The translations under genes were made by a program, and so were the position numbers. Shown here one piece after another: positions 25,272-34,214 of a stretch of DNA of 40,371 nt (position 1 is the first letter of the stretch; each line of letters starts with the position of its first letter). Source of the stretch: Candidatus Terraquivivens tikiterensis (GTDB lineage: Archaea > Thermoproteota > Nitrososphaeria_A > Caldarchaeales > Wolframiiraptoraceae); NCBI GenBank assembly GCA_003056285.1, contig NDWU01000015.1, positions 1 through 40,371 of the forward strand, read 5' to 3'. The notes under the pieces were generated by a model that was not told where the DNA came from, made no database searches, and saw nothing but the letters and a program-made list of their open reading frames with translations.

Positions 25272-26318
25272 ATGGTTGGTAGGTATGAGTATGAATTAGG
25301 GAAAGCGGCCGACACGCTCGTTCGGGAGCTTTTCAAACTAAAGCCCGATGAGACCTTCATCATAACTGCCGATACGGAGTCCGACCCAAGGGTCGTGGAT
25401 GCGACGGCCAGGGCCGCGTTCTCCGTAGGTGCCAAGCCCATGGTCATATGGCTGGCTTCTCCTTTGGGTGTTGGAAAAGCCGCCGACCCGATGCTGCCTA
25501 TAAAGCCTTTGACGGCCGCGCTGAAGGAGGCCGACGCTTGGGTCGAGTTCAACAACCAATGGCTGCTCTACTCTACGCCTTGGGACATTGCCATAGAAGA
25601 GAACAAGAAGCTGAGGTACCTTTGCCTCGTCGGCATGGATGCTGACATGATGGTAAGGTGCATCGGTAGGGTCGACTATCCAACATTAAAGGAGTTCCAG
25701 ACGAAGGTCGCGGACTTGACCAAGAAAGCTAAGAGGATGAGGATAACGACGCCGGCCGGGACGGACGTTTCCTTCGAGAACGACCCGAAAAGACCGGTAA
25801 TAGTGGAAGTCGGGTACGCCGACACACCCGGCCCCCACTTCTTGTCGGGACAGATAGGTTGGTCGCCAATATTCGAAACCATTAATGGTATGATAGTCTT
25901 TGATGGGTCGTTATCGCCGCCGATAGGTTTGCTAAAAGAGCCGGTTAGGTTGCATGTTAAAGAGGGCAAGATCGTGAAGATCGAAGGAGGCAAGGAGGCA
26001 GTGGAGTTCGAGGCTTGGTTGAAGAGCTTCGACGACCCGAACATGTTCTACATGGCGCACGTATGCTACGGTTTCCATCCGAACGCAAAGCTGACGGGTG
26101 CCATCCTTGAGGACGAAAGGGTCTGGGGAGCAACGGAGTGGGGAATCGGCAACGTGGGACCGATGCTAGCGCCACCGAAGGGAAGGCCAGCAAAGTCCCA
26201 TACGGACGGGATATGCCTCAACTCCTCGGTATGGCTTGACGACGTGCAGCTACTCGACAAGGGCAAAGTGGTCCATCCGGAGCTCGTAGGGCTAGCCAAG
26301 AAATTGGGTAAAGCCTAA
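25272..26318 (+). CDS. M29-like family protein (aminopeptidase or NicX-like dioxygenase type)
   Basis: 348 aa. N-terminal Rossmann-like half (KLKPDETFIITADTESDPRV, RAAFSVGAKPMVIWLASP) and C-terminal metal-binding half (LTGAILEDERVWGATEWGIG and PAKSHTDGICLNSSVWLDDV), where Glu, His and Asp residues fit the two-metal site of M29 aminopeptidases. The same fold includes 2,5-dihydroxypyridine dioxygenase (NicX), and the HTDG ending with VWLDDVQL is also found in that branch, so the reaction is uncertain. It is the first of two tandem paralogues, 36 bases apart, and probably leaderless. Confidence 0.8.
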   Translation: MVGRYEYELGKAADTLVRELFKLKPDETFIITADTESDPRVVDATARAAFSVGAKPMVIWLASPLGVGKAADPMLPIKPLTAALKEADAWVEFNNQWLLYSTPWDIAIEENKKLRYLCLVGMDADMMVRCIGRVDYPTLKEFQTKVADLTKKAKRMRITTPAGTDVSFENDPKRPVIVEVGYADTPGPHFLSGQIGWSPIFETINGMIVFDGSLSPPIGLLKEPVRLHVKEGKIVKIEGGKEAVEFEAWLKSFDDPNMFYMAHVCYGFHPNAKLTGAILEDERVWGATEWGIGNVGPMLAPPKGRPAKSHTDGICLNSSVWLDDVQLLDKGKVVHPELVGLAKKLGKA

Positions 26319-26354
26319 AACTTCTCCTACATTTTTTGTTGGGGGTAATGTGTT

Positions 26355-27395
26355 TTGATTGAGGTTGATAAGATAGAACCCGGCGTCGTTAACATGTTTA
26401 AGGTCAACATGGGAGTTAAACCGGGCGAGAAGATTCTCGTCGTCACGGACTTTCCGACAGCGGAAGAGTGGAGGACAAAACCGAGCGGAAAGCTTTTAGA
26501 TGCTGTTAGGAGGTCGATCCTTGCCAAGATTGTAAGCGAGATTGCGGCAAAGAATTTCCCTGAATGTACAGTTGAGTTTTTTGCTTACCCATCGGTTGGT
26601 AAGCATGGGACTTATCCGGGAATCGAAGTCGAGGAGAAGATGAAGGCGGCAGATGTTGTAATCGCAATAACTACGTACTCCTTAACGCATACGGATGCAC
26701 GAATAAATGCTTGTAAGGCTGGTGCAAGGGTCGCAAGCATGCCGATGTTTTTGCCCGAGATGTTCTATCCTGGAGGGCCGATGGCCGCAGACTACCAGAA
26801 GATAGCCGAAGAGACAAAAAAGATCGCAAAGATGCTGAGCGAGGCGAGCAGGGCTCACATAAAAACAGAAACCGGTACAGACTTGACGTTTAGCCTAGAG
26901 GGTAGAGAGGGGAAAGTGGACGCTGGAATATTTAGGGAGAGGGGCTCATGGGGCAACCTGCCGTCAGGGGAGGCTTACATAGTCCCATTAGAGGGGACGG
27001 CCAACGGCAAGGTCGTCGTCCAAGCAGGGTGGTATCCGGATCTAAAAGAGGACATGGTCTTCACCTTTAAGGACGGTTACGTCGTGGAGATATCCGGCGG
27101 CGGCGAGGTTGGCGACAGGTTCAGGGGGCTTCTGGCCTTGGAAAAGAAAGAGCAGCCATACGTATCGAGAAGGAACCTGGCCGAGCTCGGCGTAGGAACG
27201 AACCCTTACGCAAAGCGTCCGGACAACGTGCTAGAGGCTGAAAAGATAAGGGGCACAGTCCACGTAGCCATCGGAGATAATTCACACATGGGCGGAAAGG
27301 TTGAATCCGACCTGCACGAAGACTTCATAATACCGCGTCCTACGCTAACACTAGACGGCAAAGTTGTAATGAAGGACGGAGAATTGTTAATTTAA
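26355..27395 (+). CDS. M29-family aminopeptidase-like protein
   Basis: 346 aa, starting at TTG 26355 with GGGGGT nine bases upstream. The C-terminal metal-site region is classical: RRNLAELGVGTNPYAKRPDN, LEAEKIRGTVHVAIGDNSHM and GGKVESDLHEDFII, matching the Glu/His/Asp ligands of thermophilic M29 aminopeptidases (aminopeptidase T type). The N-terminal half has VKPGEKILVVTDFPTAEEWR and EVEEKMKAADVVIAITTYSL. It likely removes N-terminal residues from peptides in the cytoplasm. Forming an operon with the previous paralogue, it may act as a heteromer; that is inference. Confidence 0.87.
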   Translation: MIEVDKIEPGVVNMFKVNMGVKPGEKILVVTDFPTAEEWRTKPSGKLLDAVRRSILAKIVSEIAAKNFPECTVEFFAYPSVGKHGTYPGIEVEEKMKAADVVIAITTYSLTHTDARINACKAGARVASMPMFLPEMFYPGGPMAADYQKIAEETKKIAKMLSEASRAHIKTETGTDLTFSLEGREGKVDAGIFRERGSWGNLPSGEAYIVPLEGTANGKVVVQAGWYPDLKEDMVFTFKDGYVVEISGGGEVGDRFRGLLALEKKEQPYVSRRNLAELGVGTNPYAKRPDNVLEAEKIRGTVHVAIGDNSHMGGKVESDLHEDFIIPRPTLTLDGKVVMKDGELLI

Positions 27396-27406
27396 GATCC
27401 GAATTT

Positions 27407-27673
27407 TTAAACTTCTAAAACCTCACCATTTCTTTTATGCGTGTGGAGAACTATAGAGGACGTTATTGCCTTTATGCCCTCTATCTTTAGCAAGTCCGTC
27501 TTCAAGATTTCTCTAAACTTTGAGACGGATTCTGCCTCCATTACGGCTATGACGTCATAATCTCCAGTCACCTCAAATACGTCAGATACCTCATGCATGC
27601 TGTTCAGTAGCTTACAAACGTTCTCCAGCTTGTTGGACTCTACGTATATATGAAGGATTACTGTGATCGTCAA
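27407..27673 (-). CDS. Stand-alone RAM/Lrp ligand-binding domain protein
   Basis: 88 aa consisting only of the AsnC/Lrp C-terminal RAM fold: VILHIYVESNKLENVCKLLN, VFEVTGDYDVIAVMEAESVS, and IEGIKAITSSIVLHTHK. The VTGDYD loop is the amino-acid-binding signature. It has no helix-turn-helix, so it cannot act alone as a repressor; such proteins sense amino acids and may join full Lrp proteins. It lies between peptidase genes and an amino-acid permease and starts about 40 bases from the divergent permease gene. Confidence 0.9.
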   Translation of the reverse strand: MTITVILHIYVESNKLENVCKLLNSMHEVSDVFEVTGDYDVIAVMEAESVSKFREILKTDLLKIEGIKAITSSIVLHTHKRNGEVLEV

Positions 27674-27710
27674 TTCTAATTAGAATCGTTTAGCATTCAG
27701 GTGTTTATTA

Positions 27711-29672
27711 ATGTATTGTTCTTATAAGATTTTAGCTTTATATCCACCTTACCTTTGTGAATCTCTTGACCGCTCAGGATTGTCAGAAAAAGAGCGCAAA
27801 GCTGTCACGCTGAAGAGGGACATCGGCTGGCTTGGATCCTTCGCCATCGGTTACGGCGACGTAGGAGCAGACATATTCGTGGCCTTGGGCGTTGTATTTC
27901 TTTACGCAGCAGGAGCCGCGCCGTTTGCTTTCATGGCTGCTGCCCTCGTCTACTTGCTTATCGGTTTAACGTATGCGGAGATGAGCTCGGTCTACCCATA
28001 CGCCGGAGGGTGCCATGTCTTTTCCCTAAAAGGGTTTAACACCCTAATCGGGTTTATAGCAGGTTGGGCATTGATGCTGGACTATATGATAAATATTTCG
28101 CTCTTCTCCCTTGCGGCCGCAGGTTACCTCAAGTTCCTTTTCCCCTGGTTGTATACAATGCGTCTGAGCGGCCCGTTCAACTTGAACGTACCCCCTTTAG
28201 GTTTGGTAGCGGCGCTCCTCGTACTGTCCCTTTTGTTCATAAACTACATCGGCATAAAATACTCCGCCAACTTCGTAACGATTTTGGTCGTGTTCGGCTT
28301 GGTCGTCGAGGCAATCATACTATCGCTGGGGTTTGCGTTGACTTTCAACCTAGAGACCCTGTTCCGCCAATTGAACGTTTTCGGAAACAATAAAATCCTG
28401 CCGGACGTGGAGTACTTTTTCTCCAACTCTGTACAGCTCAGCAACTTCGTATACGGTATAACTGTGGCCATGGCCAGCTTTATAGGCATAGAATCCATAT
28501 CGCAAGCGGCGGAGGAGACGAGAAAACCGTATAGATGGATACCGATAGCTGCCAAGCTTACGATACTTGCGGTTTTGCTATCAGTCCTTCTGTTCGCATT
28601 TCTGGCAGACGGTAGCATGGATTGGGAAAAGGTAGCAACATCCTACGAAAACCCAGTTGCAGTTTTAACCTCAAACTTCCCGGCCATAGGTAAGATGCTC
28701 TCCCCGATAGTCGCGATAACGGCCTTCATCCTATGCTATGCGTCAGCCAATACGGGCGTTATAGGAATCTCAAGGCTTACGGCCAGCATGGGTAGGTTTA
28801 GGCTTATGCCCAGATGGCTCTACTACATACATCCGATGTTTAGGACGCCTACGAGGACCCTGCTCATTTTCGGAAGCATAGGCACTTTAATAGCGTTGAT
28901 GGGAGACATACCTTTCGTGGTCAGCCTATACAACTTTGGCGGCCTCCTGAGTTATGCGATCCTGATGGCCAGCTTTATCAAGCTCAGGATAACCGATCGT
29001 GACGTCTACAGGCCTTGGAAAGCCCCACTAAACGTTAGCTTCAGGTTTAAGGAAAAGGTTATCGAGCTACCGTTGGTGGGGTTGATAGGGTTGCCTGCCA
29101 CGATTCTTTTGTGGACACTCGTAATAATCCTGCATCCGCATGGAAGGTTGTTTGGTTTTGTCTGGGTTGCGATAGGGTTAACGTTGTATGCGTGCTACCG
29201 CAAGTACCACAAGCTTCCTTTGATAAGCAAAGAAGAAGCTTCGTGGATAGTACCATCCTCTTACACCATAGAGGTAACGGTTCTAGTGGATCCGATGGAA
29301 GATTACGATACTGTCAAGAGGACGATAAAGCACTCATACGACAAAAGATACAAACTAAGGCTCGTAAGTGTCATAAACAACATCGCGGAAAAGGAACCTT
29401 ATCTAAAAGAATTGCAGGTATCAGTCTCCAGCGACCTTGAGAATTTGGCGAACGAGCTCAGAAGGGAAGGATACACAGTAACCCATGACGTATTCTTGGG
29501 CGACCTCGAGGAGGCAGTTAAGCAAGAGATTTCAATCTTTAACGTGGATTTCATAGCTTACATAAAGCGTTCCGTTAAAGAAACTTTGACGGGTAAGCAT
29601 CGCGAAGAAATAATAAACAGACTGTCACAGGAATATCCTGGAAGGTTTGTAATTTTGAGAAGGGCGGAGTGA
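27711..29672 (+). CDS. APC-superfamily amino acid permease with C-terminal UspA-like domain
   Basis: 653 aa. About twelve membrane helices begin with GWLGSFAIGYGDVGADIFVA, the first-helix motif of APC permeases, and include IGLTYAEMSSVYPYAGGCHV and GIESISQAAEETRKPYRWIP. After ~515 the protein is soluble: SSYTIEVTVLVDPMEDYDTV to FNVDFIAYIKRSVKETL, which resembles a UspA-type alpha/beta domain, possibly nucleotide-binding and regulatory. The ATG at 27711 has AGGTG eight bases upstream; the first ~25 residues are not family-like, so a TTG near 27780 is an alternative. It likely imports or exchanges amino acids alongside the peptide system. Confidence 0.85.
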   Translation: MYCSYKILALYPPYLCESLDRSGLSEKERKAVTLKRDIGWLGSFAIGYGDVGADIFVALGVVFLYAAGAAPFAFMAAALVYLLIGLTYAEMSSVYPYAGGCHVFSLKGFNTLIGFIAGWALMLDYMINISLFSLAAAGYLKFLFPWLYTMRLSGPFNLNVPPLGLVAALLVLSLLFINYIGIKYSANFVTILVVFGLVVEAIILSLGFALTFNLETLFRQLNVFGNNKILPDVEYFFSNSVQLSNFVYGITVAMASFIGIESISQAAEETRKPYRWIPIAAKLTILAVLLSVLLFAFLADGSMDWEKVATSYENPVAVLTSNFPAIGKMLSPIVAITAFILCYASANTGVIGISRLTASMGRFRLMPRWLYYIHPMFRTPTRTLLIFGSIGTLIALMGDIPFVVSLYNFGGLLSYAILMASFIKLRITDRDVYRPWKAPLNVSFRFKEKVIELPLVGLIGLPATILLWTLVIILHPHGRLFGFVWVAIGLTLYACYRKYHKLPLISKEEASWIVPSSYTIEVTVLVDPMEDYDTVKRTIKHSYDKRYKLRLVSVINNIAEKEPYLKELQVSVSSDLENLANELRREGYTVTHDVFLGDLEEAVKQEISIFNVDFIAYIKRSVKETLTGKHREEIINRLSQEYPGRFVILRRAE

Positions 29673-29680
29673 TCGTACGA

Positions 29681-30030
29681 TTAGATCCAACGCGTAGGTA
29701 CGTCTCTTATAACTCGAAGTAAAGCGGCGAAGAGCACTAACGACTTAGCCGTGAACGCAGGGTTAGAGTAGACCCTTGTTAACGGCTTAACCTTAACTAA
29801 CCTGCTTACGGACGCCGTTCCAGGGCTCAGCTCTCCGGAAAATATCCTCTTCGCAACGTCATATGTGCTCTCTACCGTGTAGTCAGGACTGGCACCCTCA
29901 GGCACCTCTCTCGTAACAGCAAAACGCTTGGTTACGCCTCTCGAATGCCCTAACCCTACGCCTCAGCCTATCGGGTATATCATGCGGAAATGAATGGTTG
30001 ACGTAGCCCAAAAATGAATGCAATGAAACC
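29681..30030 (-). pseudogene. Frameshifted SCP2-like small gene
   Basis: The 74-aa ORF (29681-29905) reads DYTVESTYDVAKRIFSGELS, PGTASVSRLVKVKPL and LLRVIRDVPTRWI, resembling the second half of SCP2-type sterol-carrier/lipid-binding proteins. Its frame stays open upstream to HSRGVTKRFAVTREVPEGAS, and a different frame before that reads SFLGYVNHSFPHDIPDRLRR and RVRAFER, which would join it near 29940 after one frameshift. A restored protein of ~115 aa is plausible. No ATG is seen at the upstream end. Family assignment is tentative. Confidence 0.4.
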
Positions 30031-30101
30031 TTGAGTAGAGGGCAGAGAATATCCCGGCTTCAGCCGTGTAAAACGTCGACGCTTATATGTTGGGCAAAAA
30101 T

Positions 30102-30196
30102 TGGCGCCGCGGGTCGGATTCGAACCGACGACCAACGGGTTAACAGCCTCAGCCCTCCATGAGGTCCGCTGCTCTACCGAGCTGAGCTACCGCGGC
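30102..30196 (-). tRNA. tRNA-Asn (GTT) with a non-canonical intron and encoded CCA
   Basis: Minus strand: acceptor GCCGCGG/CCGCGGC, G73, D-arm GCTC/GAGC, T-arm GTCGG-TTCGAAT-CCGAC, and anticodon loop CTGTTAA (GTT). Between the 5' stem strand GCGG and GCTGTTAA lie ~18 extra bases (ACCTCATGGAGGGCTGAG or a shifted equivalent); removing them restores a perfect GCGGG/CCCGT stem, so an intron sits inside the stem near 30/31. CCTCA/TGAGG forms a hairpin in it. CCA is encoded at 30104-30102. Confidence 0.85.
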
Positions 30197-30233
30197 TTGT
30201 TTTCTAAAGTATAAACCGGGACGTTTTAAATTT

Positions 30234-31886
30234 TTAGCTCAAAGGTAACGAAACGTGCCTCGATTTGCTGTAGACCTCGAGGCTTCTCTTCCTCTCCAAC
30301 GCAGCCTTTATAAGACCTAAATAAACTGCCTCAGGCCTCCCTGGCCTCGATATAAATTCTGCATGGTACTGGGTTGCTATGAAGTAGGGATGGTTTGGTA
30401 ACTCGACGATCTCGACCCTCCGACCATCCTCTGACATGCCCGAGAATACCATGCCAGCTCTGTTTATCCTATCCCAGTACGCCGGGTTGACTTCATATCT
30501 ATGACGATGCCTTTGATACGTTATCCCAGAGTTGTAGAGCTTATGAGCGAGCGTTCCGGGTTTTATGATTATCTTCGATGCACCCAGCCTCATCGTGCCG
30601 CCTAAGTTTTCGAGCGAGCGTTGTTCCGGTAAAAGGTCCACGACAGGGTGGGGCGTGTCCGCCGATATCTCCGTGCTGTTTGCACCTTCAAGGCCGCAGA
30701 CGTTCCTTGCGTATTCGACGACCGAAAGCTGCATGCCTAGGCATATTCCGAGAAATGGTATTCCGTTTTCCCTAGAATATCTTATGGCGTTTATCTTGCC
30801 CTCAACGCCCCTATGACCGAAGCCGCCCGGTACCAGTACGCCGTCGTACCTACTAAGCATATCGACCCTTTCGGGTTTTGCCTCAAACTCTTCCGCATCC
30901 ACCCAGTCTATGATCGCCCTGACCCCCACGTAGGCAGCGGCATGCAACAGCGCCTCCCTTACGCTAACGTAAGAATCTATGAGCTTGGTGTACTTGCCGC
31001 AGACAGCGATCCTAACTTCCTCCTTTGCGTTCTTCATAGAAGAAACTATCTCGCTCCATTCCTTCAGCTTTGGCTGCCTCCAGCCCAAGTTAAGCCTGCT
31101 GGTTATGAAAACACCCATGCCTTGCTCCTCCAGTATCAGCGGCACCTCATACACGTACTCCACGTCGTAGGAGCAGAAAACAGCATTCTCTGGAAGCGTT
31201 CCGAACAGGGCTATCTTGCTCCTCGTTGCCCTATCTATTGGCCTCTCGCACCTAGCCACGATAGCGTCAGGCTGTATGCCTATCCTACGCAGCTCGTTTA
31301 CGCTATGCTGCAGCGCCTTGGTTTTGAACTCGTCCGTGGCCTTCAGTATGGGTACTAGGGCTACGTGGATGAAGAGCGTGTTCTCGAAGCCCTCTTCGAG
31401 GCGCATCTGCCTCGCGGCCTCTAAGAACGGCTGCCCCTCTATGTCGCCCGCTGTACCGCCGATCTCGACTATGGCTACGTCAACGCCATCCCTCTCCGCG
31501 GCCAGCCTTATCCTACGCTTAATCTCGTCCGTTATATGGGGAACGATTTGGACGCATTTTCCTAGGTAATCTCCCCGTCTTTCTCTCGTGATGACCTCCA
31601 GGTAAACCTGCCCGGTCGTGATGTTGTTGTTCTTTGAGAGCGTGATGTCCAGAAAACGCTCATACCAACCTATATCCAAGTCCGTCTCGCCACCGTCGTC
31701 GGTAACGAAAACCTCGCCGTGGGCGTAAGGATTCATCGTGCCGCTGTCGACGTTCAGGTAAGGGTCTATCTTGATGGCCGTTACCCTGTAGCCCCTTGCC
31801 TGCAAAACCTTACCGACGGAGGATACGACTATGCCCTTACCGACCGAGGATACTACGCCGCCCGTTACGAAAATGTATTTCGGCAC
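30234..31886 (-). CDS. pyrG: CTP synthase
   Basis: About 550 aa from GTG 31886 ([20 protein letters not shown]), the conserved N-terminus; the track start at 31940 adds 18 non-homologous residues. The synthase domain has [40 protein letters not shown] and [20 protein letters not shown]. The glutaminase domain has [20 protein letters not shown], the nucleophile Cys in [17 protein letters not shown], and the His/Glu pair in TQYHAEF. It makes CTP from UTP, ATP and glutamine. It is upstream of tRNA-Asn on the same strand and divergent from the DtxR operon. Confidence 0.97.
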   Translation of the reverse strand: MPKYIFVTGGVVSSVGKGIVVSSVGKVLQARGYRVTAIKIDPYLNVDSGTMNPYAHGEVFVTDDGGETDLDIGWYERFLDITLSKNNNITTGQVYLEVITRERRGDYLGKCVQIVPHITDEIKRRIRLAAERDGVDVAIVEIGGTAGDIEGQPFLEAARQMRLEEGFENTLFIHVALVPILKATDEFKTKALQHSVNELRRIGIQPDAIVARCERPIDRATRSKIALFGTLPENAVFCSYDVEYVYEVPLILEEQGMGVFITSRLNLGWRQPKLKEWSEIVSSMKNAKEEVRIAVCGKYTKLIDSYVSVREALLHAAAYVGVRAIIDWVDAEEFEAKPERVDMLSRYDGVLVPGGFGHRGVEGKINAIRYSRENGIPFLGICLGMQLSVVEYARNVCGLEGANSTEISADTPHPVVDLLPEQRSLENLGGTMRLGASKIIIKPGTLAHKLYNSGITYQRHRHRYEVNPAYWDRINRAGMVFSGMSEDGRRVEIVELPNHPYFIATQYHAEFISRPGRPEAVYLGLIKAALERKRSLEVYSKSRHVSLPLS

Positions 31887-31981
31887 AAAAATGATGACCC
31901 CGAGCTTAATATAAATGTTTACAAAAGAAAGGCTGGGCATTTTGCCTGCGACATCGTGTGAAACCTTTTTTGGCCAAAAAG

Positions 31982-32011
31982 CTTAATAGTTAGGCAGTGC
32001 CTAACATTTTT
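31982..32011 (+). promoter_or_regulatory. DtxR operator and promoter of the metal operon
   Basis: GTTAGGC-AGT-GCCTAAC at 31989-32005 is a perfect 7-bp inverted repeat around three bases, of the form bound by DtxR/MntR/IdeR regulators. It directly follows a TATA-like CTTAATAG (31982-31989) and covers the expected transcription start near 32010, so binding would block initiation. It overlaps the track's GTG start at 31997, arguing for GTG 32012. Confidence 0.75.
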
Positions 32012-32446
32012 GTGAGCAGAAACCTCAGTAAGGTTGAATCCTGTTATCTTAAGCGCATCTATACCTCAGTATTTGAAGACGGGAGACAGATTACGAGTGG
32101 GGACCTCGCCAGGATATTTAACGTAAGAACATCCTCGGCGATAGACGTTCTGAAAAAGCTGGAGAGAAAGAGGTACGTCAAAAAAGAAAGGTATGGGTAC
32201 GTCACGTTGACTAGGGTAGGTTACAACGTTGCCGTTGAACTTTTACACGCCCACAGGGTCTTTGAGGTCTTTTTCGTGAAGAATCTTGGGATGAGTTTCA
32301 GCGAAGCGTGTAGGGCAGCGGACGATGTTGACCATATATTCGACAGGGAGGTCGTAGCAAGGCTTTGCGTTTACCTTAAAAAACCCGAGAGGTGCTGCCA
32401 CGACCGTATCATAATCCATAAGGGTTGTGGGGCGAAGGGCAGGTGA
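32012..32446 (+). CDS. DtxR/MntR-family metal-dependent repressor
   Basis: 144 aa from GTG 32012 (MSRNLSKVESCYLKRIYTSV); the track's 31997 start lies within the operator and is less likely. The winged helix-turn-helix (TSGDLARIFNVRTSSAIDVL, KKLERKRYVKKERYGYVTLT) is followed by the metal-binding/dimer domain (VELLHAHRVFEVFFVKNLGM, DDVDHIFDREVVARL). The tail has Cys-His-rich ERCCHDRIIIHKGCG, probable extra metal ligands. It senses divalent metal and represses its operon; the following binding-protein gene overlaps its stop codon (GTGA). Confidence 0.88.
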   Translation: MSRNLSKVESCYLKRIYTSVFEDGRQITSGDLARIFNVRTSSAIDVLKKLERKRYVKKERYGYVTLTRVGYNVAVELLHAHRVFEVFFVKNLGMSFSEACRAADDVDHIFDREVVARLCVYLKKPERCCHDRIIIHKGCGAKGR

Positions 32447-33441
32447 GCCTGAGGCCTATATTTTTAATATCCATCGCGATAGCTACGCTATTCTTTTCGG
32501 CACAAACTAACGCTTCCACGAGATTGCATGTCGTGGTATCTACGCCAACGCTTATACCTTTGGTCAAGTCTGTTGCAGGAGATTATGCTGACGTGACAAG
32601 CGTGGTCCCGTTCGGGACAGACCCGCATGAGTACCAGCTCGTTCCTAGGGATGTAGAAAAAATCTCTTACTCGGACCTACTAATCGTTACTGGTCATTTC
32701 GTGTGGGAGAAGGAGCTAGCCTCGCTTTCTAAGCACGGCTCAACCATTGATCTGTACGAGGCGCTGAGGGGAAAAATAAAGTTGCTTAAGCTTCCGAGTG
32801 GTGACGTAAATTTGCACGAATGGTGGCTTTCCCCGCACAATGCCAAGCTCGTCATAGACGAGTTGGCATCAAAATTGGCCGAGGTTGATGGGGATAACGC
32901 CAAAAACTATATGGCAAACGCAGAGAGGTCAGCGAGGGCCATAGATAAAATCGTAGCTGAAGTAGAAAGGACGTTAAGCGAAGGAGGTCTTGCAGGCGAC
33001 GTTGCGATCTGCTCAACACCAATCGAACAGTATCTAGTCGAAGAGTTCGGCATGCGTTGTAAGTTAATTTTAGCAGAAGAGGAGTTAACCGGCGTAAAAC
33101 CGTACGCTCTCGAGGACGCAAGGAAGATGCTTACCGAAGGTTCCCTTAGGGTTATCGTGGTGTCTGACATAAGCGAGGGGACGATTGGCGCGGACGTGGC
33201 AAGGAAGCTCGCCGATGAGACGAAAGCCTACCTTCTTAAGCTCCTCGTTATGCTAAACGATGGTTGGGATTATGAGACGCTCTTAGCCTACAACGCGGGC
33301 TTGGTTAGCAGCACGGTCCATGCTCCCAAGCTGAGCTCCGAGCCGAGCACATCCATGCCGGTACTCTTGATTTCTATACTATCCATCGCTGTGGCTCTTG
33401 AGGCATTGATCATATTGAGGTTAAAGGTGATGAGGTCATGA
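32443..33441 (+). CDS. Metal ABC transporter substrate-binding protein (ZnuA/TroA family)
   Basis: 332 aa from GTG 32443, which overlaps the repressor's TGA; the track start adds six residues. A signal peptide (PIFLISIAIATLFFSAQTNA) precedes the cluster A-I domain: VVPFGTDPHEYQLVPRDVEK with His62, LLIVTGHFVWEKELA with His85, HEWWLSPHNAKLVIDELA, and later SDISEGTIGADVARKL. It captures Zn2+ or Mn2+ outside the cell. It ends with a membrane helix (SMPVLLISILSIAVALEALI) after a Ser/Thr/Pro stretch, so it is C-terminally anchored, unlike the usual bacterial lipoprotein. Confidence 0.88.
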   Translation: MSLRPIFLISIAIATLFFSAQTNASTRLHVVVSTPTLIPLVKSVAGDYADVTSVVPFGTDPHEYQLVPRDVEKISYSDLLIVTGHFVWEKELASLSKHGSTIDLYEALRGKIKLLKLPSGDVNLHEWWLSPHNAKLVIDELASKLAEVDGDNAKNYMANAERSARAIDKIVAEVERTLSEGGLAGDVAICSTPIEQYLVEEFGMRCKLILAEEELTGVKPYALEDARKMLTEGSLRVIVVSDISEGTIGADVARKLADETKAYLLKLLVMLNDGWDYETLLAYNAGLVSSTVHAPKLSSEPSTSMPVLLISILSIAVALEALIILRLKVMRS

Positions 33442-34214
33442 ACTCCGTTGAGGCTTCAGGTTTAACCGTTAAGTTGAATGGTTTCGAGGTCCTGAGGGAC
33501 GTCAACCTATCTTTGAACCATCCCTCGTTCACAGCGATCATAGGGCCGAACGGCGCGGGCAAGACTACGCTCCTCAAAACAATCCTTGGACTCCTGAAGC
33601 CGCAAAGCGGAAGCATCAGGGTGATGGGTTTGGACCCGACGAAGGAGCCAAAAAAGGTTAGGTCTATGGTCGGTTACGTTCCGCAGAGAGACAGGGTATC
33701 CTTCTTTGTGCCGATGAGGGCAAAAGACGTCATCGCGATGTCGAGGCTCGTATGGAAAAGACCGCCCAGATGGGCGACAAAGCGCGATGAGGCTGCCGTG
33801 AAAAAGGTTGTTAGCATGGTGGGAATCGAAGAGATAGCTGATAGAAGGTTCGACGAGCTAAGTGGCGGACAGCAGCAAAAGGTTCTGATAGCAAGGGCCA
33901 TAGTTTCGGAACCCAGCATGTTGTTGCTCGACGAGCCTTTTAACGGCGTCGACGTAAGGAGCCAGTCCGAGATAATGAGCCTTCTAATGAGCCTTAGAGA
34001 AAAAGGCGTCTCCATCTTAATGGTCACGCACGACGTGAGCGACGTCATCCACATCATCGACAACCTCGTCCTATTGCATAGGACCGTCGTAGCCGCAGGG
34101 AAGCCGGAGGACGTCCTGAAGGAAGAGATCCTTAAAAGGGTTTACGGCGATAGGATCGGGGTTTACTCGCACGAGCCGTGCATAATGTTTGTGCCGAGAG
34201 ATTCGCATGGTTGA
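33438..34214 (+). CDS. Metal ABC transporter ATPase (ZnuC type)
   Basis: 258 aa. Walker A GPNGAGKTT, Q-loop VGYVPQRDRVSF, signature LSGGQQQKVLIARAI, Walker B MLLLDEPFNGVD, and H-loop VTHDVSDV, all intact. The YVPQRD motif and the short length are typical of Zn/Mn ABC ATPases. It overlaps the binding-protein gene by four bases (ATGA), so translation is coupled. It energises the permease encoded next. Confidence 0.93.
   Translation: MNSVEASGLTVKLNGFEVLRDVNLSLNHPSFTAIIGPNGAGKTTLLKTILGLLKPQSGSIRVMGLDPTKEPKKVRSMVGYVPQRDRVSFFVPMRAKDVIAMSRLVWKRPPRWATKRDEAAVKKVVSMVGIEEIADRRFDELSGGQQQKVLIARAIVSEPSMLLLDEPFNGVDVRSQSEIMSLLMSLREKGVSILMVTHDVSDVIHIIDNLVLLHRTVVAAGKPEDVLKEEILKRVYGDRIGVYSHEPCIMFVPRDSHG

Noticed and set aside
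30813-31358. 181-aa plus-strand ORF opposite CTP synthase
   Set aside because: It is an antisense shadow of a highly conserved gene and shows no motif of its own.
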